Under the pieces are notes generated by a model. It made no database searches. It had not been told where the DNA came from and worked only from the letters and a program-made list of their open reading frames with translations. The translations under genes were made by a program, and so were the position numbers. This document shows positions 1 to 5,812 of a DNA stretch of 8,739 nucleotides, piece after piece. How positions within the stretch are numbered: the first letter of the stretch is position 1; every line of letters begins with the position of its first letter. The DNA comes from Chloroflexota bacterium (GTDB lineage: Bacteria; Chloroflexota; Limnocylindria; QHBO01), in NCBI GenBank assembly GCA_013820865.1, contig JACDHU010000055.1:1-8739 (forward strand), written 5' to 3'.

Positions 1-783
1 ATTCTGGATACCGGCTACCTCGCTCACGCCGGCGATGCCGGCGATGGCCCCGCTCACCAGGGCTGCCCCGAGCAGCGTTCGCGACACGTTGATACCGGCG
101 AACCGTGCGCCCTGTGGGCTGAGGCCGGTGGCGCGCAGCCGCAGCCCGGTCGGCGTCCGCGTCAGCACGTACCAGGCGACCGCCACCACGACGATGGCGA
201 GGAGGAAGCCGACGTGCAGCCGCGACCGCTCGATGAGTATCGGAAACTCGGCGGACGCGGCGATTCGTTCGGACTCCGGGAAGCCGGTCACCGGATCGTG
301 CCACGGACCGTGAAGGAGACCGTTCACGAACAGCAGAGCCACCGGGTTGAGGAGGAGCGTCGTCACCACCTCGTCGATCCCGAACCGCACCCGCAGGAGC
401 GCCGGCACCAACGCCCAGGCCGCCCCCAGGAGTGCTCCGCCTCCGACCATGAGGGCCAGGGCGAGCAACGGAGGGAGGCTCCCGACCATGGTGCCGATGC
501 CCGCCGCCGCCACTGCCCCGAGGAGCAATTGGCCCTCGGCGCCGATATTCCAGTAGCCCGCCCGGAATGCGATCGCAACGGCCGCGCCGGTGAGCATGAT
601 CGGGGTTGCGCTGACGAGCACCTCGAGCAGGGTGAACTGCGAGGTCAGCGGCACCACGAGGTATGCGGCGTACGCCGAGACCGGGTTCGCACCGGCGAGG
701 AGGATCGGGAAGGCGGTGATGGCGAACGTCAGCAGCACCGCCGCGACGAGGAGGACCGGCGTCGACCAGGGCGAGATGCGCAT
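1..783 (-). CDS. BMP-type ABC importer permease, partial (3' end lost at window edge)
   Basis: This is the inner-membrane permease of the importer encoded by the two genes upstream of it. I translated it by hand: 261 codons are open from an ATG at 783 to the left edge with no stop. The usual family length is about 350 residues, so roughly a quarter is missing. Hydrophobic segments alternate along the chain. The family hallmark YWNIGAEGQLLLGA lies at about residues 77-90. A second typical stretch, TGLRLRATGLSPQGARFAGI, lies around 208-227 in the loop that contacts the ATPase in this family (BPD_transp_2, YufP/RnsC-like). Its ATG overlaps the stop of the ATPase gene (ATGA), so translation is probably coupled. 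Related operons usually encode a second permease, which would lie beyond the left edge. The family assignment is firm. The substrate, probably nucleosides, is inferred from family only. Confidence 0.9.
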   Translation of the reverse strand, partial: MRISPWSTPVLLVAAVLLTFAITAFPILLAGANPVSAYAAYLVVPLTSQFTLLEVLVSATPIMLTGAAVAIAFRAGYWNIGAEGQLLLGAVAAAGIGTMVGSLPPLLALALMVGGGALLGAAWALVPALLRVRFGIDEVVTTLLLNPVALLFVNGLLHGPWHDPVTGFPESERIAASAEFPILIERSRLHVGFLLAIVVVAVAWYVLTRTPTGLRLRATGLSPQGARFAGINVSRTLLGAALVSGAIAGIAGVSEVAGIQN

Positions 784-2291
784 CAGGCCGCGTCCCCGCG
801 GCCGGCCATCAGCATGCTCAGCTCGTTGACGTCGGCGTCCGCCACCGACATGGCACCGACGATCCTGCCCTCGTACAGCACGACGAGGCGGTCGCACAGG
901 GCCATCAGCTCGTCGAGGTCCTCCGACACGAGAAGGATGGCCGCACCTGCCTGCCGTCGCTCAAGCAGCTGCCTGCGGACGTACTCGGTCGCGCCGACAT
1001 CGAGTCCGCGGGTGGGCTGTGAGACGACAACCACTCGCGGATCGCGTGACAGGACTCGGGCGAGCAGTACCTTCTGGATGTTCCCGCCCGAGAGCGAGGC
1101 CACCTGGTCTTCGGCGCGCGCCCGGATGTCGAAGCGCTCGATCAGCTCCCAGGCGTGCTCACGAACGCGCCGTTCGTCGATTTGCCCGCCCCGCCGGAAG
1201 TCGTCAAGGTGCTCGAGCACCAGGTTGTGAGCCACCGAGAGGTCGCCCACCAGGCTCGCGTGCCGGTCCTCGGGGATGCGACCGATGCCGGCGGCCATCA
1301 TCCGCGTGGGATTCGCGCCGGTGAGCTCCTGCTCGCCGAGGTGGAGCGTGCCGCCGGTCGGCTGCCGCATGCCGCACAGGACGTCGACGAGCTCCGTCTG
1401 TCCGTTGCCCGAGACGCCGGCCACGCCGACGATCTCACCGCCACGCACGTCGAGCGTGAGGTTGTTGAGCGCCGGCAGGCCCTGCGTTCCGCTCGCCTGC
1501 AGGCCGTGAATGCGCAGCACGGGCTCGCCGGCCGTCTCCGCGACGGTGTCGCCGCGCGCCACCCCGAAGCTCGGCCGGCCCACCATCATGCTGGCCAGGG
1601 CGCGCTCGTCCGAGCTCCCGTCCACGGTCGCGACCAGGCGGCCGCGCCGCATGACGCTCACGCGATCGGAGATCGCGCGGACCTCGGCCAGCTTGTGGCT
1701 GATGAACACCACCGACAACCCGCCAGCGATCAGGGATCGGAGTGTCTCGAACAGCGCGTCGACCTCGCTCGGCACCAGGACCGCCGTCGGCTCGTCGAGG
1801 ATGAGGACGCGACAATCACGCGACAGTGCCTTGAGAATCTCGACCCGCTGGCGCTGGCCCACCGAGAGGTCATCGATACGCGCATCGGGGTTCAGGCGCA
1901 TCTCGAAGCGCTCGGCCGCTTCGACTGCTCGGCGCCTCGCACTGTCGAGATCGAGCCGCAGGCTGGTAGCTCGGCCGAGGGCGAGGTTCTCGGCCACCGT
2001 CATCGGGCCCACCAGCGCGAAGTGCTGAGTGACCATGCCGATGCCCGCGCCGATCGCGTCTCGCGGCGAGCGCAGGGCCAGTGGCCGTCCCTCCACCAGG
2101 ACCTGACCCGCATCGGCCTGGGTCAGGCCATACGCGATGCGCATGACGGTCGTCTTGCCGGCACCGTTCTCGCCCAGCAGCGCGTGCACCTCGCCCACGC
2201 GGACGTCGAGGTCCACCCCGTCGTTCGCGACGAGGGAGCCGAACCGCTTGGTGATGCCGCGCAGCTCGAGCGCCGGAGGCATGCCCGTCAT
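783..2291 (-). CDS. BMP/nucleoside-type ABC importer ATPase, two fused nucleotide-binding domains
   Basis: This cytoplasmic ATPase powers import through the neighbouring permease. It has 502 residues, normal for the YufO/RbsA-like double ATPases. Domain 1 is complete: Walker A GENGAGKTT (40-48), Q-loop Q89, signature LSVGQ (142-146), Walker B LILDEP (163-168) and H-loop His199. Domain 2 is degenerate at the catalytic positions: the P-loop is GVSGNGQTE (292-300) without the Lys, the signature LSGGN (400-404) is intact, and Walker B ends SQP (424-426) instead of DEP. The SQPTRGLDVGA version is typical of the BMP-associated branch and separates it from ribose/galactose ATPases. The start lies 13 bases after the receptor stop and lacks a clear Shine-Dalgarno. 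An ATG three codons later is an alternative. The stop overlaps the permease start. Confidence 0.95.
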   Translation of the reverse strand: MTGMPPALELRGITKRFGSLVANDGVDLDVRVGEVHALLGENGAGKTTVMRIAYGLTQADAGQVLVEGRPLALRSPRDAIGAGIGMVTQHFALVGPMTVAENLALGRATSLRLDLDSARRRAVEAAERFEMRLNPDARIDDLSVGQRQRVEILKALSRDCRVLILDEPTAVLVPSEVDALFETLRSLIAGGLSVVFISHKLAEVRAISDRVSVMRRGRLVATVDGSSDERALASMMVGRPSFGVARGDTVAETAGEPVLRIHGLQASGTQGLPALNNLTLDVRGGEIVGVAGVSGNGQTELVDVLCGMRQPTGGTLHLGEQELTGANPTRMMAAGIGRIPEDRHASLVGDLSVAHNLVLEHLDDFRRGGQIDERRVREHAWELIERFDIRARAEDQVASLSGGNIQKVLLARVLSRDPRVVVVSQPTRGLDVGATEYVRRQLLERRQAGAAILLVSEDLDELMALCDRLVVLYEGRIVGAMSVADADVNELSMLMAGRGDAA

Positions 2292-2304
2292 GCGGTGCGG
2301 CCGG

Positions 2305-3345
2305 CTATGCGTCGGGGATGGTCGAGCCCGGAGGCGTGCCCTCGTTGATGTCCACCCGGAACGTTCCGGCCTTGATCTCGGCCTCGCGCTTGGAGATCAC
2401 TGTCGCGAGATCATCCGGGATGCCGCCCGCCACGTCGGCGTTGATTGGCGCAAGGGCGGCGCCACCCTTGGCGACCATCGAGAAGTCCTTGAGGTCCTGT
2501 GCGGTATACGAGGCCGCGATCACCTGGTCGATCACGTACGCCACGGTCGGCACCATGTTCCAGGTGACGCTGGTCGCCACGTTGCCAGGCGCCAGGTCCT
2601 TCTGGTCACTCATGTTGCCGATGGCAACCAGCTCGTTCTCCTGCGCCGCCTCGATGACGCCGAAGCGCTCGGCGTACAGCACGTCCGCACCGGCGCCGAT
2701 CTGGGCCAGCGCCGCCTCCTTGGCTGCTGCCGGGTCGAACCAGCTGTTGAGGAAGGTGACCTTGACCTCGACGTCGGGGTTCGTCTCCTGCGCACCGGCG
2801 ATGAAGGCATTGACGATGCGGTTGACCTCCGGCACCGGGTAGCCGCCCACGACCCCGATGACGTTCGACTCGGTGACGCCGCCGGCCAGCATTCCGGCGA
2901 GGTAGGCCGGCTCGTGAATCCAGTTGTCGAAGACACTGAAGTTCGGCTCGGCGGGTCCACCGCCCGACCCGAACACAAAGGCGATCTCGGGGAAGTCCGC
3001 CGCGACGACGCGAACCGCCTCCTCGTTGCCGAAGGCGTCTCCGAAGATGATGTCGGGCTGATCCTGCTCGGCGGTCTCGCGCAGCACGCGCTCCATATCG
3101 CCCGCATAGCCGATGTCGTCGGTGAAGGAGTACTCGATGCGGCCCTCCTCCTGCTCGCCCTCGAGCGCCGCGTGGATCACTCCGTCCCACGGCTCCTCGA
3201 TCTGCGTCGCGAAGGCACCGAATACCTTCGGGACGTCCGCCCCGCCGCCGTCTGTCGGAGCCGCCGCTCCGCCGCATGCGCTGAGCGCCAAGGCCGCGCT
3301 CAAGCCGAAGACCGATGCGCCGCGAACCCTTCGTCGAACGTCCAT
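2305..3345 (-). CDS. BMP-family substrate-binding lipoprotein of the ABC importer
   Basis: This is the membrane-anchored receptor that captures the solute outside the cell and delivers it to the permease. I start it at the ATG at 3345 (346 residues). AGGAGGG sits 9 bases upstream, and the signal peptide follows directly: basic MDVRRRVR, a hydrophobic core, then the lipobox LSAC with lipidated Cys24. An in-frame ATG at 3411 would add 22 residues ahead of the signal peptide and has no ribosome binding site. After a Gly/Ala-rich linker the fold matches the Bmp/PnrA family (PF02608), including EPWDGV (51-56), DIIFGDAFGNEEA (98-110), NWIHEPAYLAGMLAGG (141-156) and IGVVGGYP (163-170). Characterised relatives such as PnrA bind purine nucleosides. 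The substrate here cannot be read from sequence. It is first in the operon, as expected for the most abundant component. Confidence 0.92.
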   Translation of the reverse strand: MDVRRRVRGASVFGLSAALALSACGGAAAPTDGGGADVPKVFGAFATQIEEPWDGVIHAALEGEQEEGRIEYSFTDDIGYAGDMERVLRETAEQDQPDIIFGDAFGNEEAVRVVAADFPEIAFVFGSGGGPAEPNFSVFDNWIHEPAYLAGMLAGGVTESNVIGVVGGYPVPEVNRIVNAFIAGAQETNPDVEVKVTFLNSWFDPAAAKEAALAQIGAGADVLYAERFGVIEAAQENELVAIGNMSDQKDLAPGNVATSVTWNMVPTVAYVIDQVIAASYTAQDLKDFSMVAKGGAALAPINADVAGGIPDDLATVISKREAEIKAGTFRVDINEGTPPGSTIPDA

Positions 3346-3354
3346 GAGACCGAA

Positions 3355-3361
3355 CCCTCCT
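3355..3361 (-). promoter_or_regulatory. Strong Shine-Dalgarno of the BMP lipoprotein gene
   Basis: The minus strand reads AGGAGGG, 9 bases before the ATG at 3345. It decides the start of the lipoprotein against the upstream in-frame ATG at 3411. About 15 bases further upstream in the mRNA is CUUCC, which could pair with GGAGG (one G-U pair) and partly mask this site. Confidence 0.8.
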
Positions 3362-3383
3362 GCCGGTACCGCCTGGAAGCCAC

Positions 3384-3419
3384 CCGGGCTTGACGTCCTA
3401 GCGTACGTCATGAGCCCGG
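3384..3419 (-). promoter_or_regulatory. Long inverted repeat / stem-loop in the leader of the BMP importer operon
   Basis: The plus strand reads CCGGGCT-TGACGT, an 8-base loop, then ACGTCA, two unpaired bases (TG) and AGCCCGG. This gives 13 perfectly matched pairs per arm with a 2-base bulge. The inner part (TGACGT-N8-ACGTCA, 3391-3410) is also a perfect 20-bp dyad of the size of a dimeric repressor site. The element lies about 40-75 bases before the lipoprotein ATG and 22 bases before its Shine-Dalgarno. It could act as a DNA operator or as an RNA hairpin in the leader. No U-tract follows, so a simple terminator is unlikely. The structure is seen directly; the function is inferred. Confidence 0.6.
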
Positions 3420-3489
3420 CATGAGAACCCCCGATCGCGCAAGTGGCGTGTCACCGTTCGACGCCGCCGATCCTGAGGCGCCCCCACCG

Positions 3490-3529
3490 CTGTCAGCGGA
3501 TATAGCACTACTGATATAAGCCGTGACAG
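3490..3529. promoter_or_regulatory. 40-bp palindrome, likely overlapping divergent promoters (importer operon / hydrolase-kinase operon)
   Basis: The sequence has the symmetric form CTGTCA-N5-TATA-N10-TATA-N5-TGACAG around one centre. Rightward, TGATATAAG (3512-3520) is an extended -10 with five of six bases matching TATAAT. Leftward, TGCTATATC (3507 to 3499) is a weaker counterpart. On each strand CTGTCA, four of six matches to TTGACA, sits 19 bases before the -10, slightly far. If both work, each -35 lies close to the other's start point, so the promoters would compete. Transcripts would have leaders of about 80 bases (hydrolase) and 145 bases (lipoprotein). The region is visibly AT-richer than its surroundings. 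Confidence 0.5.
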
Positions 3530-3595
3530 ATCCGCATGCCCTCCGGAAACAGGGACCTCCCCTGCGGAGACGAGCTGCACCGCGCGCTTGTCGGG

Positions 3596-3601
3596 TACGA
3601 T
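3596..3601 (+). promoter_or_regulatory. Possible proximal -10 element for a leaderless hydrolase transcript
   Basis: TACGAT lies 7 bases before the hydrolase ATG at 3609, and that ATG has no Shine-Dalgarno. A -10 at this distance is what leaderless mRNAs in high-GC bacteria usually show. No convincing -35 is visible 16-18 bases upstream, so this competes with the palindrome promoter as the source of the transcript. Confidence 0.3.
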
Positions 3602-3608
3602 CAAGCCG

Positions 3609-4424
3609 ATGAGTGATACCGCCATCCAGCGCAACAACGTGCGTGTGTTCGGGCGTGGCCAGCAGCCGATGCTGTTCGCGCATGGCTTCGGCTGCGACCA
3701 GAACATGTGGCGCCTCGTGACCCCCGCCTTCGAAGACGATTTCCGCATCGTGCTGTTCGACTACGTGGGTCACGGGAAGTCGGACCGCGATGCCTACGAT
3801 CCCGAGCGATACCGCACGCTGGATGGCTTCGCCAAGGACATGCTGGATGTCGTCCACGCTCTGGACCTGCGCGACGTGGTGCTCGTCGCGCACTCGGTCA
3901 GCAGCATGGTCGGCGTGCTGGCCGCGAACGCCGAGCCGGACCGATTCGCGCAGCTGATTCTCATCGGCCCATCGCCTCGCTACGTCAACGATCCTCCGGA
4001 CTACCACGGAGGATTCGAGCGAGCCGACATCGAGGTGCTGCTGGCGATGATGGACAAGAACTACGTCGGCTGGGCAGGAGCACTGGCGCCCATGGTGGCA
4101 AAGAACGACGACCGACCCGAGCTTTTGGCGGAGATGAACGAGAGCTTCTGCTCGACCGATCCGGTCGTGGCGCGCCAGTTCGCCGAGGCCACGTTCCTGG
4201 GCGACAACCGCGCGGATCTCTCCAATGTGCGCGTGCCGACGCTGGTCCTCCAATGCAGCGATGACTCAATCGCCCCCGACTCGGTCGGCGAGTACGTTCA
4301 TCGCCAGATCCCCGGCAGCACGCTTCACCGGCTCCGCGCGACAGGACACGCCCCGCACCTCAGCCATCCGGACGAGACCGTCGATGCCATGCGGGAGTAC
4401 TTCCGTGGAGCGGTCCCTGCCTGA
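3609..4424 (+). CDS. RsbQ-like alpha/beta hydrolase (sensor partner of the following PAS kinase)
   Basis: The protein has 271 residues and strongly resembles Bacillus subtilis RsbQ, the hydrolase that with the PAS-phosphatase RsbP reports energy stress to sigma-B. RsbQ also resembles the plant KAI2/D14 signal receptors. Shared stretches include FAHGFGCDQNMW (23-34), VLFDYVGHGKSD (48-59), IGPSPRYVNDPPDYHGGFE (119-137), FCSTDPVVARQFA (180-192) and SHPDET (252-257). The triad is Ser96, Asp219 and His247, the same numbers as in RsbQ when translation starts at the ATG at 3609. That supports this start over an upstream TTG at 3588. The nucleophile elbow is A-H-S-V-S rather than G-x-S-x-G. The kinase gene follows after 22 bases. 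In RsbQ the enzyme is thought to turn over or bind an unidentified small hydrophobic molecule for the PAS domain. The same role is inferred here. It is probably cytoplasmic: no signal peptide is seen. Confidence 0.93.
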   Translation: MSDTAIQRNNVRVFGRGQQPMLFAHGFGCDQNMWRLVTPAFEDDFRIVLFDYVGHGKSDRDAYDPERYRTLDGFAKDMLDVVHALDLRDVVLVAHSVSSMVGVLAANAEPDRFAQLILIGPSPRYVNDPPDYHGGFERADIEVLLAMMDKNYVGWAGALAPMVAKNDDRPELLAEMNESFCSTDPVVARQFAEATFLGDNRADLSNVRVPTLVLQCSDDSIAPDSVGEYVHRQIPGSTLHRLRATGHAPHLSHPDETVDAMREYFRGAVPA

Positions 4425-4431
4425 GTCGACC

Positions 4432-4436
4432 GGAGG
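4432..4436 (+). promoter_or_regulatory. Shine-Dalgarno deciding the kinase start
   Basis: GGAGG lies 10 bases before the GTG at 4447. A second candidate, GGGAG (4393-4397), lies 7 bases before a GTG at 4405 that would overlap the hydrolase gene by 20 bases. The 4447 start is preferred because the PAS domain begins there exactly as I recall RsbP beginning. Confidence 0.5.
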
Positions 4437-4446
4437 CGGCCCATCG

Positions 4447-5523
4447 GTGGACCCACTCCTCGACACCGCCCCGGCCGGGTTCATCTCATTTGATGACGCC
4501 GGAATCATCCGGCTGGTCAATGCCACGCTCGCCACGCTCGTCGGCCGCCCGCGGGAAGAATTGGTGGGGCGCCACATCGACGTCCTCCTGTCCGTTGCCG
4601 CTCGGATCTTCTACAGCACCCATCTCTTCCCGCTGCTCCGCCTCCAGGGGCACGCGGAGGAGCTCTACGTGCCGATCCTCCGGGCGGACGGGTCCAGCCT
4701 CCCGGTCATGGTGAACGGTGTGAGCAGGACGGCGGACGATGGGCCGGCCTATGACCTCGTCCTGATGCCGATGCGGGAGCGGAACCGGCTCGAGGACGAC
4801 CTCATCGCTGCCCGCAACGCGGCGCAGGCGGCAGCGGCCGCCAAGGACCGGTTTCTCTCAATCGTTTCCCATGAGCTGCGGTCGCCGCTGACCGGCGTCG
4901 CGGGATTCGCCGAGCTCCTCCTGCGCGCGCGTGCCGGGCCGCTGACCGAACGGCAACGAGGGTACGTGGAGCGGATCCGCGAAGCCGCCTTCTACCAGGT
5001 CGGCCTGATCGAGGACATCCTCGAGTTCGCCGCCATCGACGGCGAGAGACGCGGTATGGCGCCGATCGCGGTCGCCGTCGAGGAGGTGGTGGCGCGTGCT
5101 GAGGCACTGCTCGCGGTCCGCGCCGCCGAGGACGGTCATACCATTGAACGCAGTCCCAAGCCGGCGCCGGGCGCGGTCATCGCCGACGCCCGCGGTGTGC
5201 AGCAGATTCTTCTGAACATCGGCGTCAATGCCATCAAGTACAGCCCTGCTGGCACCGCGATCTCGTTTCAGGTGGAGCGGGTGTCCGGCCGAGTGCGGTT
5301 CAGCATTCGGGATCGTGGTCCAGGCATCCCGCCGGAGCAGATCGAGCGCATCTTCGAGCCGTTCGTCCGGCTGGATGGCATCGGCGGCGACGGGCGACGG
5401 CATGGTGTCGGCCTCGGCCTCGCGATCAGCCGCGATCTCGCTCGTGCCATGGGCGGAGAGCTCCGGGTTGAGAGCGTTCTCGGGCACGGCGCGACGTTCT
5501 TCCTCGAGCTTCCCGCCGCCTGA
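4447..5523 (+). CDS. PAS-domain histidine kinase with RsbP-like sensor domain
   Basis: This soluble sensor kinase of 358 residues has no membrane segment. Residues 1-110 form a PAS domain (APAGFISFDDAGIIRLVN, then VGRPREELVGRH). Its sequence, including RIFYSTHLFPLLRLQGHAEE (53-72) and LVLMPMRERN (104-113), follows the PAS domain of B. subtilis RsbP. An Ala-rich linker helix (114-135) leads to a HisKA domain with SHELRSPL (phospho-acceptor His142). The HATPase domain shows N-box Asn261, DRGPGIP (289-295), RIFEPF (301-306) and GVGLGLAI (320-327). The kinase therefore looks catalytically complete. RsbP carries a PP2C phosphatase here instead, so sensor and partner are conserved while the output differs. 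The start is a GTG; GTG 4405 or ATG 4384 would only add a disordered extension. No response regulator gene is visible, so its partner is elsewhere. Confidence 0.93.
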   Translation: MDPLLDTAPAGFISFDDAGIIRLVNATLATLVGRPREELVGRHIDVLLSVAARIFYSTHLFPLLRLQGHAEELYVPILRADGSSLPVMVNGVSRTADDGPAYDLVLMPMRERNRLEDDLIAARNAAQAAAAAKDRFLSIVSHELRSPLTGVAGFAELLLRARAGPLTERQRGYVERIREAAFYQVGLIEDILEFAAIDGERRGMAPIAVAVEEVVARAEALLAVRAAEDGHTIERSPKPAPGAVIADARGVQQILLNIGVNAIKYSPAGTAISFQVERVSGRVRFSIRDRGPGIPPEQIERIFEPFVRLDGIGGDGRRHGVGLGLAISRDLARAMGGELRVESVLGHGATFFLELPAA

Positions 5524-5528
5524 CCAGG

Positions 5529-5552
5529 CCGCGGGCGCAGTCGCCCTTGCGG
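5529..5552 (+). terminator. Hairpin just after the kinase stop, possible terminator
   Basis: CCGC-GGGCG, loop CAGT, CGCCC-(TT)-GCGG gives nine G-C pairs with a two-base bulge, beginning five bases after the kinase TGA. The run of T expected of an intrinsic terminator is missing (only TT follows closely), so this may be an mRNA 3'-end hairpin or a Rho-assisted site. Confidence 0.4.
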
Positions 5553-5669
5553 TTGCACGGGGCGACACTAAACCGAACGAACCCGAGCTCACACGTCGTG
5601 GGTTGCACCGGATGACACAGGGGACGGTGGAGCGGCGGCTCCTTCGCCTTTAGTCGCACCGAGTGCTAC
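5551..5669. repeat. Direct repeat with 50-bp spacing in the non-coding stretch, with hairpin
   Basis: GGTTGCACGGGGCGACAC (5551-5568) recurs as GGTTGCACCGGATGACAC (5601-5618), 15 of 18 bases identical and exactly 50 apart. A third, weak copy (12 of 18) starts at 5652. Between copies two and three, GACACAGGGGACGG (5614-5627) resembles sequences found near IS200-like/REP-associated elements. It is followed by a perfect 5-bp hairpin (GGAGC-GGCG-GCTCC, 5629-5642). No open frame here looks coding. The rest of 5524-5812 shows nothing else recognisable apart from the ribosome binding site for the next gene. A decayed mobile-element end is one possible reading. Confidence 0.4.
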
Positions 5670-5800
5670 CGCGTCCGGCCGAATTCGTCGAGGTGAGCGA
5701 GGAGCGGCACTCGCTGAGCGCATCGGTCCCCCGTGGTGGTCGCGCCTTGACGTAACGTTCGAGGAGCCGGGCGAGTGGCGATCGGCGAGCAAGACAATTC

Positions 5801-5806
5801 AGGAGG
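5801..5806 (+). promoter_or_regulatory. Consensus Shine-Dalgarno of the two-TM membrane protein
   Basis: AGGAGG lies 6 bases before the ATG at 5813. A second good site, GGGAGG at 5853-5858, lies 5 bases before an in-frame ATG at 5864, so two translation starts are possible for the same frame. Confidence 0.7.
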
Positions 5807-5812
5807 ACTGCC

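Noticed and set aside
1155..2348. Long plus-strand open frame (397 codons) opposite the ABC ATPase
   Set aside because: It is antisense to a complete double ATPase with all motifs. Its product is Arg/His/Ala-rich and resembles no protein; such frames arise opposite GC-rich genes.
2137..3393. Long plus-strand open frame (418 codons) opposite the lipoprotein gene
   Set aside because: It lies across the receptor gene and the start of the ATPase gene. The product is low-complexity, and the opposite strand has a lipobox, family motifs and a ribosome binding site.
3345..3411. Longer start for the lipoprotein at 3411
   Set aside because: It would put 22 residues before the signal peptide, has no Shine-Dalgarno, and covers part of the leader stem-loop.
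3384..3492. Purine or other known riboswitch in the importer leader
   Set aside because: I looked because nucleoside importers are often riboswitch-controlled. I found one strong hairpin but no three-way junction or conserved core of a known class.
3408..4253. Minus-strand open frame (281 codons) opposite the hydrolase
   Set aside because: It is antisense to an RsbQ homologue conserved over its full length; the product has no recognisable features.
5747..5775. TTGACG at 5747 as the -35 of the two-TM protein gene
   Set aside because: No -10-like hexamer occurs 15-19 bases downstream, so no promoter can be supported there.
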